A DNA stretch of 64,000 bases from positions 1 through 64,000 of the forward strand of contig NZ_CP128647.1 in assembly GCF_030644205.1 (NCBI RefSeq), given 5' to 3'. Position numbers and translations under genes: made by a program. This document shows positions 53,833-62,512 of the stretch, one piece after another (position 1 is the first letter of the stretch; every line of letters begins with the position of its first letter). The notes beneath the pieces were generated by a model. The model did not search any database. It was not told the origin of the DNA and saw nothing but the letters and a program-made list of their open reading frames with translations. Origin of the DNA: Mogibacterium neglectum (GTDB taxonomy: Bacteria > Bacillota > Clostridia > Peptostreptococcales > Anaerovoracaceae).

Positions 53833-54747
53833 ATGACGTTAAACCAACTACTTTATATTATTACAATAGCTGACGAAGGTTCGCTCAATAAAGCGGCGGA
53901 GAAGCTCTACATGACTCAGCCATCGCTGACCAGTTCATTAAGAGAGGTTGAGTCGGAGCTTGGCGTGACCATTTTCCGCAGAACTGGTAGAGGTGTCACT
54001 GTGACTAACGATGGAGCGGAGTTTCTTCAGAATGCAAGACATCTATATAGCCAGTATGAATCGCTTATGGGTAAGTATTCGGATGAAGGCGGACTTAAAA
54101 CGAAGTTCGGAGTTTCGACACAGCACTATTCATTTGCGATAAAGGCTTTTGTAGAGATGGTAAAGAAATTCGACATGAATGAGTACGATTTCGCTATCCG
54201 GGAGACCAAGACACAAGAGGTAATCGACGATGTCGTATCGCTAAAAAGCGAACTTGGTATCATCTACCTGAGTGATTTCAATCGTCAGGCTATATCTAAG
54301 GTGCTTAGACAGAATGGTCTTGAGTTTGTGCCGCTAATTGACTGTAACGCATATGCTTACGTCTGGAAAAATCATCCGCTGGCAAATCGTGCGAGCGTGA
54401 GCTTCGATGACCTTGCGGATTATCCGAATATGACTTTTGATCAAGGAGACAATTCGACGCTTTATTTTGCGGAGGAGCTTTTCGCAGATATCAATCATCA
54501 CCATATGATTAAGGTTAACGATAGAGCGACTATGCTCAATCTGATGCAAGGATTATTCGGTTACACAGTGTGCTCTGGCATCATCTGTGAGGAGTTGAAC
54601 GGCGACGACTGCAACATGGTGCCAATTAAAGATGAACGCGTGGACACTGAAGGAGCTATGCAAATCGGATATATAATGAAGAAGAATTCCATCCTGAGCA
54701 AGATGGCAGAACTATATATAAAAGAGATGAAAGCATATCTAAGCTAA
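53833..54747 (+). CDS. LysR-family transcriptional regulator
   Basis: The 304-residue regulator starts with the LysR helix-turn-helix (LNQLLYIITIADEGSLNKAAEKLYMTQPSL is the region, residues 3-32). The C-terminal periplasmic-binding-like domain senses a small ligand. It lies upstream of metY in the same direction with a terminator and a promoter between, so it may control sulfur amino acid synthesis; that is inference. It begins 44 bases after ndk. Confidence 0.9.
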   Translation: MTLNQLLYIITIADEGSLNKAAEKLYMTQPSLTSSLREVESELGVTIFRRTGRGVTVTNDGAEFLQNARHLYSQYESLMGKYSDEGGLKTKFGVSTQHYSFAIKAFVEMVKKFDMNEYDFAIRETKTQEVIDDVVSLKSELGIIYLSDFNRQAISKVLRQNGLEFVPLIDCNAYAYVWKNHPLANRASVSFDDLADYPNMTFDQGDNSTLYFAEELFADINHHHMIKVNDRATMLNLMQGLFGYTVCSGIICEELNGDDCNMVPIKDERVDTEGAMQIGYIMKKNSILSKMAELYIKEMKAYLS

Positions 54748-54790
54748 GTTCAATATAAAGCAAGGCGAGGATATGGAATATAATTACCAA

Positions 54791-54833
54791 AGGGAGTTAT
54801 AGGATAAAGCTATAGCTCTCTCTTATTTTTTTG
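54791..54833 (+). terminator. terminator after the LysR gene
   Basis: The stem AGGGAGTTATAG/CTATAGCTCTCT with loop GATAAAG is followed by TTATTTTTTT. Confidence 0.85.
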
Positions 54834-54836
54834 AAT

Positions 54837-54865
54837 TAGACAGATGTTTATCTATACCATATAAT
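54837..54865 (+). promoter_or_regulatory. probable metY promoter
   Basis: -35 TAGACA (54837-54842) and -10 TATAAT (54860-54865) are spaced 17 bases, 85 bases before metY. No riboswitch or T-box was recognised in the 84-base leader. Confidence 0.55.
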
Positions 54866-54949
54866 TCAACCATAGCAAAACAGATGCGACTTACAGGGAG
54901 GCCGCGGATAACATAGAATTAAAATGAAACACAGAAAGGGGACAAACAG

Positions 54950-56254
54950 ATGAGCGATATTAGAGATTCAAAGAATTGGGGATTTAACACTAAGCAGGTA
55001 CAGGCAGGTCAGGAGCATGCTGATCCAGCGACTGGCGCTAGATGCGTGCCTATCTATCAGTCGGCTTCATACGCATTCGATAGTGCGGATTCAGCAGAGG
55101 CAAGATTTGCTTTAAGAGAAGCAGGTTCCATATATTCAAGACTTGGAAATCCAACTAACGATGTACTCGAAGCAAGAGTTGCTGCACTCGAGGGTGGATC
55201 GGCAGCGCTAGCGGTTACTTCTGGAACAGCTGCAATCGTATATGCGATTCAGGCAGTAGCGCAGCATGGTGAGCACATCGTAGCCGTAAGAACACTTTAC
55301 GGTGGTTCATACAACCTGTTTGCAAATACACTTCCGTTAGTTTCGGGAGTAACAACAACATTCGTAGAATCGGATGATTACGAAGGCTGGGAGGCTGCAA
55401 TTCAGGATAACACAAAGGCTCTATACATCGAGATATTCGGAAATCCAAACTCCAACGTTACAGATATTGAGCGTATTGCAGAAATCGCACATAGACATGG
55501 ACTTCCGCTAATCGTCGACTCGACATTTACACCACCATACTTGATTAAACCATTCGAGCACGGCGCAGACGTGGTTATACACTCAGCGACAAAGTTCTTC
55601 GGTGGTCACGGTTCAACAATCGGTGGATTAATCGTAGATGGCGGAAAATTTGACTGGAGTGCATCTGGTAAATTCCCATGGATTGCTGAGCCAAATCCAT
55701 CGTATCATGGACTAAACTTTTACGAAGCTGTTGGTCCAGCTGCATTTGCTGTATACTGCAGAGCTATACTGCTCAGAGATGGTGGCGCATCGCTTTCCGC
55801 ATTTGACGCATTCCTTCTGCTTCAGGGAATCGAGACACTTTCTCTCAGAGTTGAGCGCCATGTCAAGAATGCTCTTGAGATAGTAGAGTACCTCGACAAG
55901 CATCCACAGGTTGAGAGAGTTCATCATCCATCACTACCTAGCGAGCCATCACATGAGATTTATAAGAAGTACTTCCTTAAGGGGGCAGGTTCGATTTTCA
56001 CATTCGATCTCAAGGGTGGTAGAGATGATGCGAAGAAGTTCATCGACAATCTGCCTATATTCTCGGACCTTGCAAATGTAGCTGATGTTAAGTCGCTGGT
56101 AATCCACCCAGCGAGCACGACTCATTCACAGCTGAGCGAGGAAGAACTGTACGCTCAAGGGATCACACCTTCAACAATTAGACTATCCATCGGAATCGAG
56201 GATGTTGAAGACTTGAAGGCAGCGTTAGATGTGGCTTTTGAAGCAATAAGGTAA
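54950..56254 (+). CDS. metY: O-acetylhomoserine sulfhydrylase
   Basis: The PLP enzyme makes homocysteine from O-acetylhomoserine and sulfide. The 434-residue length and features (FNTKQVQAGQ start, YSRLGNPTNDVLE, GTAAIVYAI, PLP lysine in HSATKFFGGHG) distinguish it from shorter cystathionine synthases/lyases. GAAAGGGG precedes the start. It is the last chromosomal gene before the mobile element and is followed by its own terminator. Confidence 0.94.
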   Translation: MSDIRDSKNWGFNTKQVQAGQEHADPATGARCVPIYQSASYAFDSADSAEARFALREAGSIYSRLGNPTNDVLEARVAALEGGSAALAVTSGTAAIVYAIQAVAQHGEHIVAVRTLYGGSYNLFANTLPLVSGVTTTFVESDDYEGWEAAIQDNTKALYIEIFGNPNSNVTDIERIAEIAHRHGLPLIVDSTFTPPYLIKPFEHGADVVIHSATKFFGGHGSTIGGLIVDGGKFDWSASGKFPWIAEPNPSYHGLNFYEAVGPAAFAVYCRAILLRDGGASLSAFDAFLLLQGIETLSLRVERHVKNALEIVEYLDKHPQVERVHHPSLPSEPSHEIYKKYFLKGAGSIFTFDLKGGRDDAKKFIDNLPIFSDLANVADVKSLVIHPASTTHSQLSEEELYAQGITPSTIRLSIGIEDVEDLKAALDVAFEAIR

Positions 56255-56394
56255 ATCGGATAGCTTGAACCATGTAAATAAAGCATAGCGACATACATTA
56301 CAAGTGTATAAAGAGCAATCCGCAAATATACACTTAAGAAAACTGATATATCATAACAAATACTAAACCGACATAATAATAAAGTATGCTCAGG

Positions 56395-56417
56395 AGCAGG
56401 ACAGAAGTCCTGCTTTT
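56395..56417 (+). terminator. terminator after metY
   Basis: The stem AGCAGGAC/GTCCTGCT around AGAA is followed by TTT. It is the last feature that clearly belongs to the chromosome. Confidence 0.8.
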
Positions 56418-56503
56418 GTGTTGTAGTAAAGCAGACACTGCAGATGTTGAATTAATAGAGAAATATTTCTATAATATTTGTATTAAACTTTAATAACTAA
56501 CCC

Positions 56504-56876
56504 TCAAACCCCTTGAAATACAAGGATATTTGCAAGAGTACAAGTTGAATTTACTACCAATTTACTACTTTTGAGGAAAGAGCCTTGATGTGCTGTAAAA
56601 ACTCTTGCGAATAAAGGTATTTTACCACAGATGCCATAAAGCATGTTGTGAGGATCAAAACTAAATAGGAAATCGTAAAAGCGGTGTTCTTTCGCTTCTG
56701 TTAAAGGAAGCATAGGATGCCGCTTTTTTCATGCCCATGTTACGAAGTAGAGGTAAATAAGGGCTTGAAATACAAGGCTTTCAGAGGGCGGTTTTGACAA
56801 AGTAAAGGGAATATACCTTTTTCCTCAAAATCGCCCTTTAACTGCGTAACAAATAAAAAATGAAAGGAGTATCAGC
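56504..56876. other. left end of the conjugative element: repeats and leader hairpins
   Basis: This gene-free stretch holds a 14-base direct repeat CTTGAAATACAAGG at 56512-56525 and 56764-56777 (itself an inverted repeat CTTG/CAAG). It also holds an inverted pair GCAAGAGT (56532-56539)/ACTCTTGC (56601-56608), a hairpin AAAGCGG/CCGCTTT ending in T at about 56679-56730, and AGGGCGGTTTTGA (56785-56797) against TCAAAATCGCCCT (56825-56837). The first repeats look like integrase arm sites; the later hairpins resemble a transcription attenuator before the first gene. The 69-codon minus-strand frame at 56504-56713 is probably not a gene. Confidence 0.5.
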
Positions 56877-57776
56877 ATGGCAGTTTTCAGAGTAGAAAAA
56901 AACAAGGGCTATACCGTCATGAGCAATCACCATTTGCGAAACAAAGAACTGACCCTAAAGGCAAAGGGCTTGCTCTCTCAAATGCTTTCACTTCCGGAAA
57001 ACTGGGACTATACCCTTGCCGGACTTTCCCATATCAACAAAGAAAGTATCGATGCCATTCGTACTGCCGTCTGGGAGCTTGAAAAAGCGGGATATATCAA
57101 AAGGTCGCAGGGCAGGGATGAGAAAGGAAAAATGACAGCCATTACCTATACCATTTATGAACAGCCGCAAAGTCCGGTATTGGAAAATCCAACATCGGAT
57201 AAGCCGATATTGGAAAATCCGACAACGGATAATCCGACGTCGGAAAATCCAATGCAATTAAATAAAGATATACAAAAAACTGATCTATCAAAAAAAGAAA
57301 AAATAAATAAAGATGGATTAAATACCGATTCCATTCCTATCCTTTCCCCTGACCCCTCTCCTTTGAGAGAGCCGCCTTTACCGGAAAAGAACGGAAAGGA
57401 AGAAAAAGACGCATACAAAATCTATGAGGAACTTATCAAGGACAATATCGAGTATGAACACCTCATAAACGCAAAACGTCTTGACCGTGATCGCATTGAT
57501 GAAATTCTTGACCTCATTCTTGAAACCGTATGCAGCAAAAGAAAAAGAATCTTGATTGCAGGCGACGAATACCCCGCAGAGCTTGTAAAAGCAAAATTCA
57601 TGAAGCTTAACAGCGAACATATTGAATTTGTCCTTAACTGTATGCAGGAAAACACAACGAAGATCAGAAACATCAAACAGTATCTAAAAGCGGCGCTTTT
57701 CAATGCTCCGTCCACAATAGGAAACTATTACACTTCACTTGTAAATCACGATATGTACGGAAGAAACGACTTCTAA
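56877..57776 (+). CDS. helix-turn-helix / DUF6017 protein, replication initiator-like
   Basis: This first gene of the conjugation module has 299 residues. The N-terminal 100 residues are a winged-helix domain (NKELTLKAKGLLSQMLSLP and GYIKRSQGRDEKG) as in RepA-N/DnaD-like replication proteins of such elements. A low-complexity region made of repeats of ENPTTDNPTS type follows, with a helical C-terminal domain ending KQYLKAALFNAPST. It probably acts in element replication or regulation. AAAGGAG lies before the ATG. Confidence 0.8.
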   Translation: MAVFRVEKNKGYTVMSNHHLRNKELTLKAKGLLSQMLSLPENWDYTLAGLSHINKESIDAIRTAVWELEKAGYIKRSQGRDEKGKMTAITYTIYEQPQSPVLENPTSDKPILENPTTDNPTSENPMQLNKDIQKTDLSKKEKINKDGLNTDSIPILSPDPSPLREPPLPEKNGKEEKDAYKIYEELIKDNIEYEHLINAKRLDRDRIDEILDLILETVCSKRKRILIAGDEYPAELVKAKFMKLNSEHIEFVLNCMQENTTKIRNIKQYLKAALFNAPSTIGNYYTSLVNHDMYGRNDF

Positions 57777-57789
57777 AGGAGAAATCACT

Positions 57790-58011
57790 ATGAAACAAGG
57801 AACCCTTATCTTTGACGAATACCGCGACCTTTATGACATCCGTTTTGACTTAAAAGACTACTTAGGAGGTCTTTATCCCGGAGATCAGTTTGAAGTCTTT
57901 GCCTATGGAAAGTGGAAGCCCACCGAGATAGATATAGACAAAAACGATGAATGGTATCTGAAAGGAATACGGGGAAATATAAACGGGCTTCGGGTAAGAG
58001 TTAAGGAATAA
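57790..58011 (+). CDS. DUF5348-family protein
   Basis: The 73-residue protein, mostly beta strand, matches the small DUF5348 gene that regularly follows the DUF6017 gene in Tn1549-like elements (GTLIFDEYRDLYDIRFDL, LYPGDQFEVF). It starts 13 bases after the previous stop with AAAGGAG upstream. Role unknown. Confidence 0.8.
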   Translation: MKQGTLIFDEYRDLYDIRFDLKDYLGGLYPGDQFEVFAYGKWKPTEIDIDKNDEWYLKGIRGNINGLRVRVKE

Positions 58012-58044
58012 AAAATTTTAGAGAACCGGAAAGGAGGATGACAG

Positions 58045-58527
58045 TTGCAGGATGAAATAAACGAAAAAGTAATTGCCCTATATATTAAGGGCGGAAAAAT
58101 CACAGCGAGGCTGCTGCAAAAGGCAATAAAGATTTTTCTTGCCGAAATAAAAAAGCAATCTTCAAAACAGCAGCTTCCCCACGGAAAACAAAGTCTGAAA
58201 CAGCTTATGAAGCAAAATATAGGCATTTCCAATATAGAAATCACGGATAAAAACATTAAAGCCTTTGAAGCGACGGCAAAGAAATACGGGATTGACTTTG
58301 CACTGAAAAAAGACATAAGCACTTCACCGCCCCGGCACCTTGTATTTTTTAAGGGTCGGGATGCGGATGTTCTAAAGGCGGCATTTACCGAGTTTTCACA
58401 AAAGAAACTGTCAAGGGAAAAACTGCCCTCTATAAGAAAAGTGCTTTCTGCCTTTAAGGCGCAGGCAAAGGCAATAAACAAAGGACGAGATACCGTAAAA
58501 CATAAGGACAGGGGGATTGAGAGATGA
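58045..58527 (+). CDS. PcfB-family (DUF3801) conjugation protein
   Basis: The 160-residue protein begins QDEINEKVIALYIKGGKITARLLQKA, the typical PcfB start. PcfB in pCF10 works with the coupling protein and relaxosome. It uses TTG as start, with AAAGGAGG 8 bases before. Its stop overlaps the start of the coupling-protein gene, so the two are translationally coupled. Confidence 0.88.
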   Translation: MQDEINEKVIALYIKGGKITARLLQKAIKIFLAEIKKQSSKQQLPHGKQSLKQLMKQNIGISNIEITDKNIKAFEATAKKYGIDFALKKDISTSPPRHLVFFKGRDADVLKAAFTEFSQKKLSREKLPSIRKVLSAFKAQAKAINKGRDTVKHKDRGIER

Positions 58528-60299
58528 CGGAAGAAACAAAGAAACAAATTTTACTGCATCTGCCTTATCTGTTCTTTGTCTATCTCTTTGACAAGATAGC
58601 ACAAGGCTTTCGTCTATCATACGGAATAGATATGGGAATAAAGCTTCTCCATTTTCCTGAAGGACTTACAGAAGCCTTTTCTTCTCCCCTTATCAGCTTT
58701 CACTTATCCGATCTTTTTATCGGAATTATAGCAGCGGCAATCGTTCGCCTTGCCGTTTATGTGAAAGGAAAAAATGCGAAAAAATATAGAAAAGGTACAG
58801 AGTACGGCTCCGCCCGTTTCGGAAATAAAAAGGACATAAAACCATATATGGATCCCGTCTTTAGAAATAACATTCCTCTCACAAAAACGGAGTGTATTAC
58901 CATGAACAGCCGTCCGAAAAATCCGAAGTATGCAAGAAACAAAAACATTCTTGTGGTCGGAGGCTCAGGAAGCGGAAAGACGAGATTTTTCGTCAAGCCG
59001 TCACTTATGCAGATGCACAGCTCCTATGTTGTTACCGACCCGAAAGGCGAGCTGCTTCTTTCCTGCGGACAGCTTCTGCAGCGAGGCGGATATAAAATCA
59101 AGGTACTTAATACCATCAATTTCAAAAAATCCATGAGGTATAACCCTTTTGCATATATCCGAAGCGAAAAAGACATTTTGAAGCTGGTAAATACCATTAT
59201 CATGAATACCAAAGGAGACGGTGAAAAATCCGGTGAGGATTTCTGGACGAAATCGGAACGACTTTTCTACTGCGCCCTGATCGGATATATCTTTTATGAA
59301 GCACCGGAGGAGGAAAAGAATTTCACCACGCTTCTTGAAATGATAAACGCATCGGAGGCAAGGGAGGACGATCCGGAATTTCAAAGTCCGGTGGATCTCA
59401 TGTTTCAGAGATTAGAGGAAAAAGATCCGGAACATTTTGCGGTAAGGCAGTATAAAAAGTTTCTCCTTTCTGCCGGCAAAACAAGATCCTCAATCCTCAT
59501 TTCCTGCGGTGCCCGCCTTGCTCCCTTTGATATAAGAGAGCTTCGGGAGCTACTGGAAAAGGACGAAATGGAGCTTGATGCCATAGGCGATCGCAAAACG
59601 GCACTGTTTGTTATCATTTCCGACACTGACGATACTTTCAACTTTGTTGTATCCATTCTCTACACCCAGCTATTTAATCTGCTATGTGATAAGGCAGATG
59701 ATGTGTACGGCGGAAGGCTCCCCGTTCATGTGCGCTGCCTTTTGGACGAGTTTGCAAATATCGGGCAGATTCCAAAATTTGAAAAGCTCATTGCCACCAT
59801 CCGAAGCCGTGAAATATCGGCTTCTATTATTTTACAGTCCCAGTCCCAGCTTAAAGCCATCTATAAGGACAATGCGGACACCATCACGGGAAATTGCGAC
59901 AGTTTTCTATTTCTTGGAGGCAAGGAAAAAACAACGCTAAAGGAAGTATCGGAAATACTCGGTAAGGAAACCATCGACAGCTTTAACACCTCTGAAACAA
60001 GAGGACGAGAGCTTTCCCACGGACTGAATTATCAAAAACTCGGCAAGGAGCTTATGACGCAGGATGAAATCGCGGTGATGGACGGCGGTAAATGCATCCT
60101 GCAAATAAGAGGCGTAAGACCGTTCTTTTCGGATAAGTACGATATTACAAAGCATCCCAATTACAAATATCTTTCCGACTATGACAAGAAAAATACCTTT
60201 GATGCGGAAAGGTATATCAAACGCCGCCCCGCCGTCGTAAAGCAAAATGAAGTCTTTGACTACTATGAAATCGATGCAGAAGAACTGACGGAGGAATAA
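58524..60299 (+). CDS. type IV coupling protein VirD4/TraG
   Basis: This membrane ATPase brings the relaxase-DNA complex to the secretion channel. The 591-residue protein has two N-terminal membrane segments, then Walker A GGSGSGKTRFFVKPS near residue 153 and Walker B LLDEFANIGQIP. ILQSQSQLKAIY and NCDSFLFLGG are further TraG/VirD4 features. It overlaps pcfB by four bases. Confidence 0.94.
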   Translation: MTEETKKQILLHLPYLFFVYLFDKIAQGFRLSYGIDMGIKLLHFPEGLTEAFSSPLISFHLSDLFIGIIAAAIVRLAVYVKGKNAKKYRKGTEYGSARFGNKKDIKPYMDPVFRNNIPLTKTECITMNSRPKNPKYARNKNILVVGGSGSGKTRFFVKPSLMQMHSSYVVTDPKGELLLSCGQLLQRGGYKIKVLNTINFKKSMRYNPFAYIRSEKDILKLVNTIIMNTKGDGEKSGEDFWTKSERLFYCALIGYIFYEAPEEEKNFTTLLEMINASEAREDDPEFQSPVDLMFQRLEEKDPEHFAVRQYKKFLLSAGKTRSSILISCGARLAPFDIRELRELLEKDEMELDAIGDRKTALFVIISDTDDTFNFVVSILYTQLFNLLCDKADDVYGGRLPVHVRCLLDEFANIGQIPKFEKLIATIRSREISASIILQSQSQLKAIYKDNADTITGNCDSFLFLGGKEKTTLKEVSEILGKETIDSFNTSETRGRELSHGLNYQKLGKELMTQDEIAVMDGGKCILQIRGVRPFFSDKYDITKHPNYKYLSDYDKKNTFDAERYIKRRPAVVKQNEVFDYYEIDAEELTEE

Positions 60300-60315
60300 A
60301 TGAAGGAGGAAACGC

Positions 60316-60363
60316 TTGATATATAAAACAGCAGTATATAGAGCAAGGGCACCTGATGCCTGA
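60316..60363 (+). CDS. 15-residue open frame before an internal terminator
   Basis: TTG 60316 is preceded by AAGGAGG at 6 bases and encodes MIYKTAVYRARAPDA. Directly after the stop is a hairpin with a T run (60372-60393). It could be a leader-like peptide or a decayed small gene; the ribosome site is the only strong evidence. Confidence 0.35.
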   Translation: MIYKTAVYRARAPDA

Positions 60364-60371
60364 ACGCTTAT

Positions 60372-60393
60372 CCGCCTGTGCGGCGGTTTTTTA
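60372..60393 (+). terminator. internal terminator-like hairpin in the conjugation operon
   Basis: The stem CCGCC/GGCGG is followed by six T. It lies between the coupling-protein gene and the Maff2 gene and may reduce read-through into the pilus-like genes. Confidence 0.7.
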
Positions 60394-60454
60394 ATGAGGA
60401 AATCAAACACACAAAATTATGTTTAGCCGAAGTATCGGCAGAAAGGATGAATCT

Positions 60455-60670
60455 ATGGGATTTTTTAATTCAGCAGTCGGAGTATTACAGACACTTGTTA
60501 TTGCACTTGGCGCAGGCCTTGGAATCTGGGGCATTGTAAACCTTTTGGAAGGATATGGGAACGACAATCCCGGCGCAAAGAGTCAGGGCATCAAGCAGCT
60601 TATGGCAGGCGGAGGTGTTGCCCTTATCGGTACAACCCTTGTTCCGCTTCTTCGCGGGCTTTTCGGATAA
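60455..60670 (+). CDS. Maff2-family small membrane protein
   Basis: The 71-residue protein has two membrane segments (LQTLVIALGAGLGIWGIVNLL and a second near LMAGGGVALIGTTLVPLL). Such Maff2 proteins precede the VirB6-like gene in Tn1549-like elements and look like the VirB2 pilin. ATG 60455 is chosen over an upstream ATG because GAAAGGA lies before it and this is the family start (MGFFNSAVG). Confidence 0.85.
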   Translation: MGFFNSAVGVLQTLVIALGAGLGIWGIVNLLEGYGNDNPGAKSQGIKQLMAGGGVALIGTTLVPLLRGLFG

Positions 60671-60681
60671 GGAGGTAACAC

Positions 60682-61551
60682 GTGCAGAGCATACTTGATG
60701 CAATCAATGAATGGATCAAGGAGATTTTAATCGGATCCATTCAGGGAAATCTTGAAGCTCTGTTCGGAGATGTCAACGAAAAGGTAGGAACCATAGCGGC
60801 AGAGGTAGGCAAGACCCCGCAAGTCTGGAACGGCAGTGTATTTTCCATGATAAAAACCTTATCTGAAAATGTTATTGTTCCTATTGCAGGGCTTGTCATT
60901 ACCTATGTGCTTTGTTACGAGCTTATCAGCATGATTATTGACAAAAATAATCTGCACGAGCTTGACACATTTATGTTTTTTAAGTGGTTTTTCAAGGCGT
61001 GGGTAGCGGTATTTATCGTTACCCATACCTTTGATATTACTATGGCGGTATTCGATCTTGCGCAGCATGTGGTATCGGGTGCAGCCGGAGTTATCAGTTC
61101 AGATACAAGCATTGATGTGGCATCCTCTCTTACCTCGCTTCAGGAAAAGCTTAAGGATATGGAAATACCGGAGCTTTTACAGCTTTCCATAGAAACCGGA
61201 CTTGTCAGTCTTTCTATGAAGCTCATGTCCGTTTTTATTACCGTTGTCATCTACGGCAGAATGATAGAAATTTATTTGGTTTGCTCCGTCGCCCCGATTC
61301 CGTTTGCCACTATGACAAACAGAGAATGGGGACAGATTGGAAACAACTACCTGAAAAGTTTATTTGCACTTGGTTTTCAGGGTTTTCTTATCATGGTATG
61401 CGTCGGAATCTATGCCGTCTTGGTAAAGGCGATGACCGTATCAGATAACCTGCATACTGCGATATTTTCTCTTGCGGCATATACCGTGCTGCTTTGCTTT
61501 ATGCTTCTAAAATCAAGTGCCATCTCAAAATCTATTTTTGGAGCACATTAG
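60682..61551 (+). CDS. VirB6/TrbL-like conjugation membrane protein
   Basis: The 289-residue polytopic protein (six or so membrane segments) matches the CD0411-like/TrbL-type channel subunit. It starts with GTG, after GGAGG 7 bases before. YGRMIEIYLVCSVAPIPFATM is the conserved central region. It is 11 bases after the Maff2 gene. Confidence 0.87.
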   Translation: MQSILDAINEWIKEILIGSIQGNLEALFGDVNEKVGTIAAEVGKTPQVWNGSVFSMIKTLSENVIVPIAGLVITYVLCYELISMIIDKNNLHELDTFMFFKWFFKAWVAVFIVTHTFDITMAVFDLAQHVVSGAAGVISSDTSIDVASSLTSLQEKLKDMEIPELLQLSIETGLVSLSMKLMSVFITVVIYGRMIEIYLVCSVAPIPFATMTNREWGQIGNNYLKSLFALGFQGFLIMVCVGIYAVLVKAMTVSDNLHTAIFSLAAYTVLLCFMLLKSSAISKSIFGAH

Positions 61552-61581
61552 CTCTGTAACTTAAAAGGAGGTATCAAAACA

Positions 61582-62118
61582 ATTAGTAAAAAATATAAGA
61601 TTATCTATGCCGATCCGCCGTGGAAGTATGAAAGAAACAAGGTGCAGGGTGCGGCGGAACATCACTACTCCACGATGGGCATAGAGGAACTTTGTGCGCT
61701 TCCTGTTTCTGAAATTACAGAAAAGGACTGCGTACTTTTTTTGTGGGCTACTTTCCCGCAGCTTAAAGAAGCCCTGCAGCTTATTAGAGCGTGGGGCTTT
61801 ACTTATAAAACGGTCGCTTTTGTATGGCTGAAAACAAATAAAAAAGCGAAAACATGGTTTTACGGACTTGGCTTTTGGACGAGAGGAAATGCGGAAATCT
61901 GCCTTCTTGCAACAAAAGGACATCCCAAAAGGCAGGCGAAAAATATTCACCAACTTATCATAAGCCCCATAGAAGAACACAGCAAAAAACCGGAGGAAGC
62001 AAGAAAAAAGATTGTCGCTCTTATGGGAGATATTCCGCGAATCGAGCTTTTTGCAAGAAAAGAAAGTCCCGGCTGGGATATATGGGGAAATGAAGTAAAA
62101 AGCAGTATTACGCTTTAG
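61582..62118 (+). CDS. MT-A70-family adenine methyltransferase
   Basis: A putative N6-adenine DNA methyltransferase carried by many such elements. The catalytic motif D-P-P-W is at residues 11-14 (IIYADPPWKY), upstream of the first GTG or ATG in frame. The only start that includes it and suits the AAAGGAGG at 61564-61571 is an ATT at 61582, with ISKKYKI in place of the usual MxKKYKI. So either a rare ATT start is used or the start codon is mutated. The full frame gives 178 residues, normal for the family, ending in the conserved PGWDIWGNE. Confidence 0.85.
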   Translation: MSKKYKIIYADPPWKYERNKVQGAAEHHYSTMGIEELCALPVSEITEKDCVLFLWATFPQLKEALQLIRAWGFTYKTVAFVWLKTNKKAKTWFYGLGFWTRGNAEICLLATKGHPKRQAKNIHQLIISPIEEHSKKPEEARKKIVALMGDIPRIELFARKESPGWDIWGNEVKSSITL

Positions 62119-62168
62119 ATTTATGTATGTTTTCAAAGTTCATAGAGGACATTTGCAAAAAAATGAAA

Positions 62169-62194
62169 TGAGCTACCTAAGTACATGGTAGCTC
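62169..62194 (-). terminator. terminator of the yjzC-like gene
   Basis: GAGCTACC/GGTAGCTC with a 9-base loop; on the minus strand it is followed by ATTTCATTTTTTT. Confidence 0.6.
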
Positions 62195-62206
62195 AGCTGG
62201 TAAAAC

Positions 62207-62383
62207 TTATTTAGTTTTTGTGGGGTCATTCATTACGTAACTTTGTCCTTTTTGGAGAGTAGGTGGAAAAGGTTCGCCTTTTACAACAGTTCTTTCAACA
62301 CCTGTTTTACCTCCACGAGGACCAACAATTCCGTACTGACCTGATTTTGGAGCAGACTGTCCCGGTTTGAATTTATTATCCAT
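62207..62383 (-). CDS. YjzC-family small protein on the opposite strand of the element
   Basis: The 58-residue protein (MDNKFKPGQSAPKSGQYGI, then GPRGGKTGVERTVVKGEP) matches the YjzC family, known from Bacillus and many Bacillota, function unknown. The family pattern TG-ERT-VKGEPFPPT is complete. It has AAAGGAGG 7 bases before the ATG. It is read against the conjugation genes, between the methylase and prgI, so it is cargo and not part of the transfer operon. It occupies most of the gap 62119-62512. Confidence 0.8.
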   Translation of the reverse strand: MDNKFKPGQSAPKSGQYGIVGPRGGKTGVERTVVKGEPFPPTLQKGQSYVMNDPTKTK

Positions 62384-62512
62384 AGTGTTCCTCCTTTCTT
62401 AATTATTAGCACACTTGTTAAGTGAGTGCTGGTAGCAGTATAGACCTATATATGCAAAAAGTCAATAGAAGGAACACTATATATAGTCATAAATACAAGA
62501 AAGGAGGTTTTT

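Noticed and set aside
54748-54949. SAM riboswitch or T-box upstream of metY
   Set aside because: Such elements are common before metY-like genes, but the gap shows only the LysR terminator and a promoter; no conserved SAM or T-box core was found.
56504-56713. 69-codon minus-strand frame at the element end
   Set aside because: It covers the repeats of the element end, has no ribosome site, and its peptide follows the repeats; more likely non-coding recombination DNA.
62186-62206. tRNA-like GGTAGCTCAGCTGG near the methylase gene
   Set aside because: It resembles a D-arm, but no anticodon arm, T-arm or acceptor stem can be built. The bases are explained by the terminator stem and end of the yjzC-like gene.
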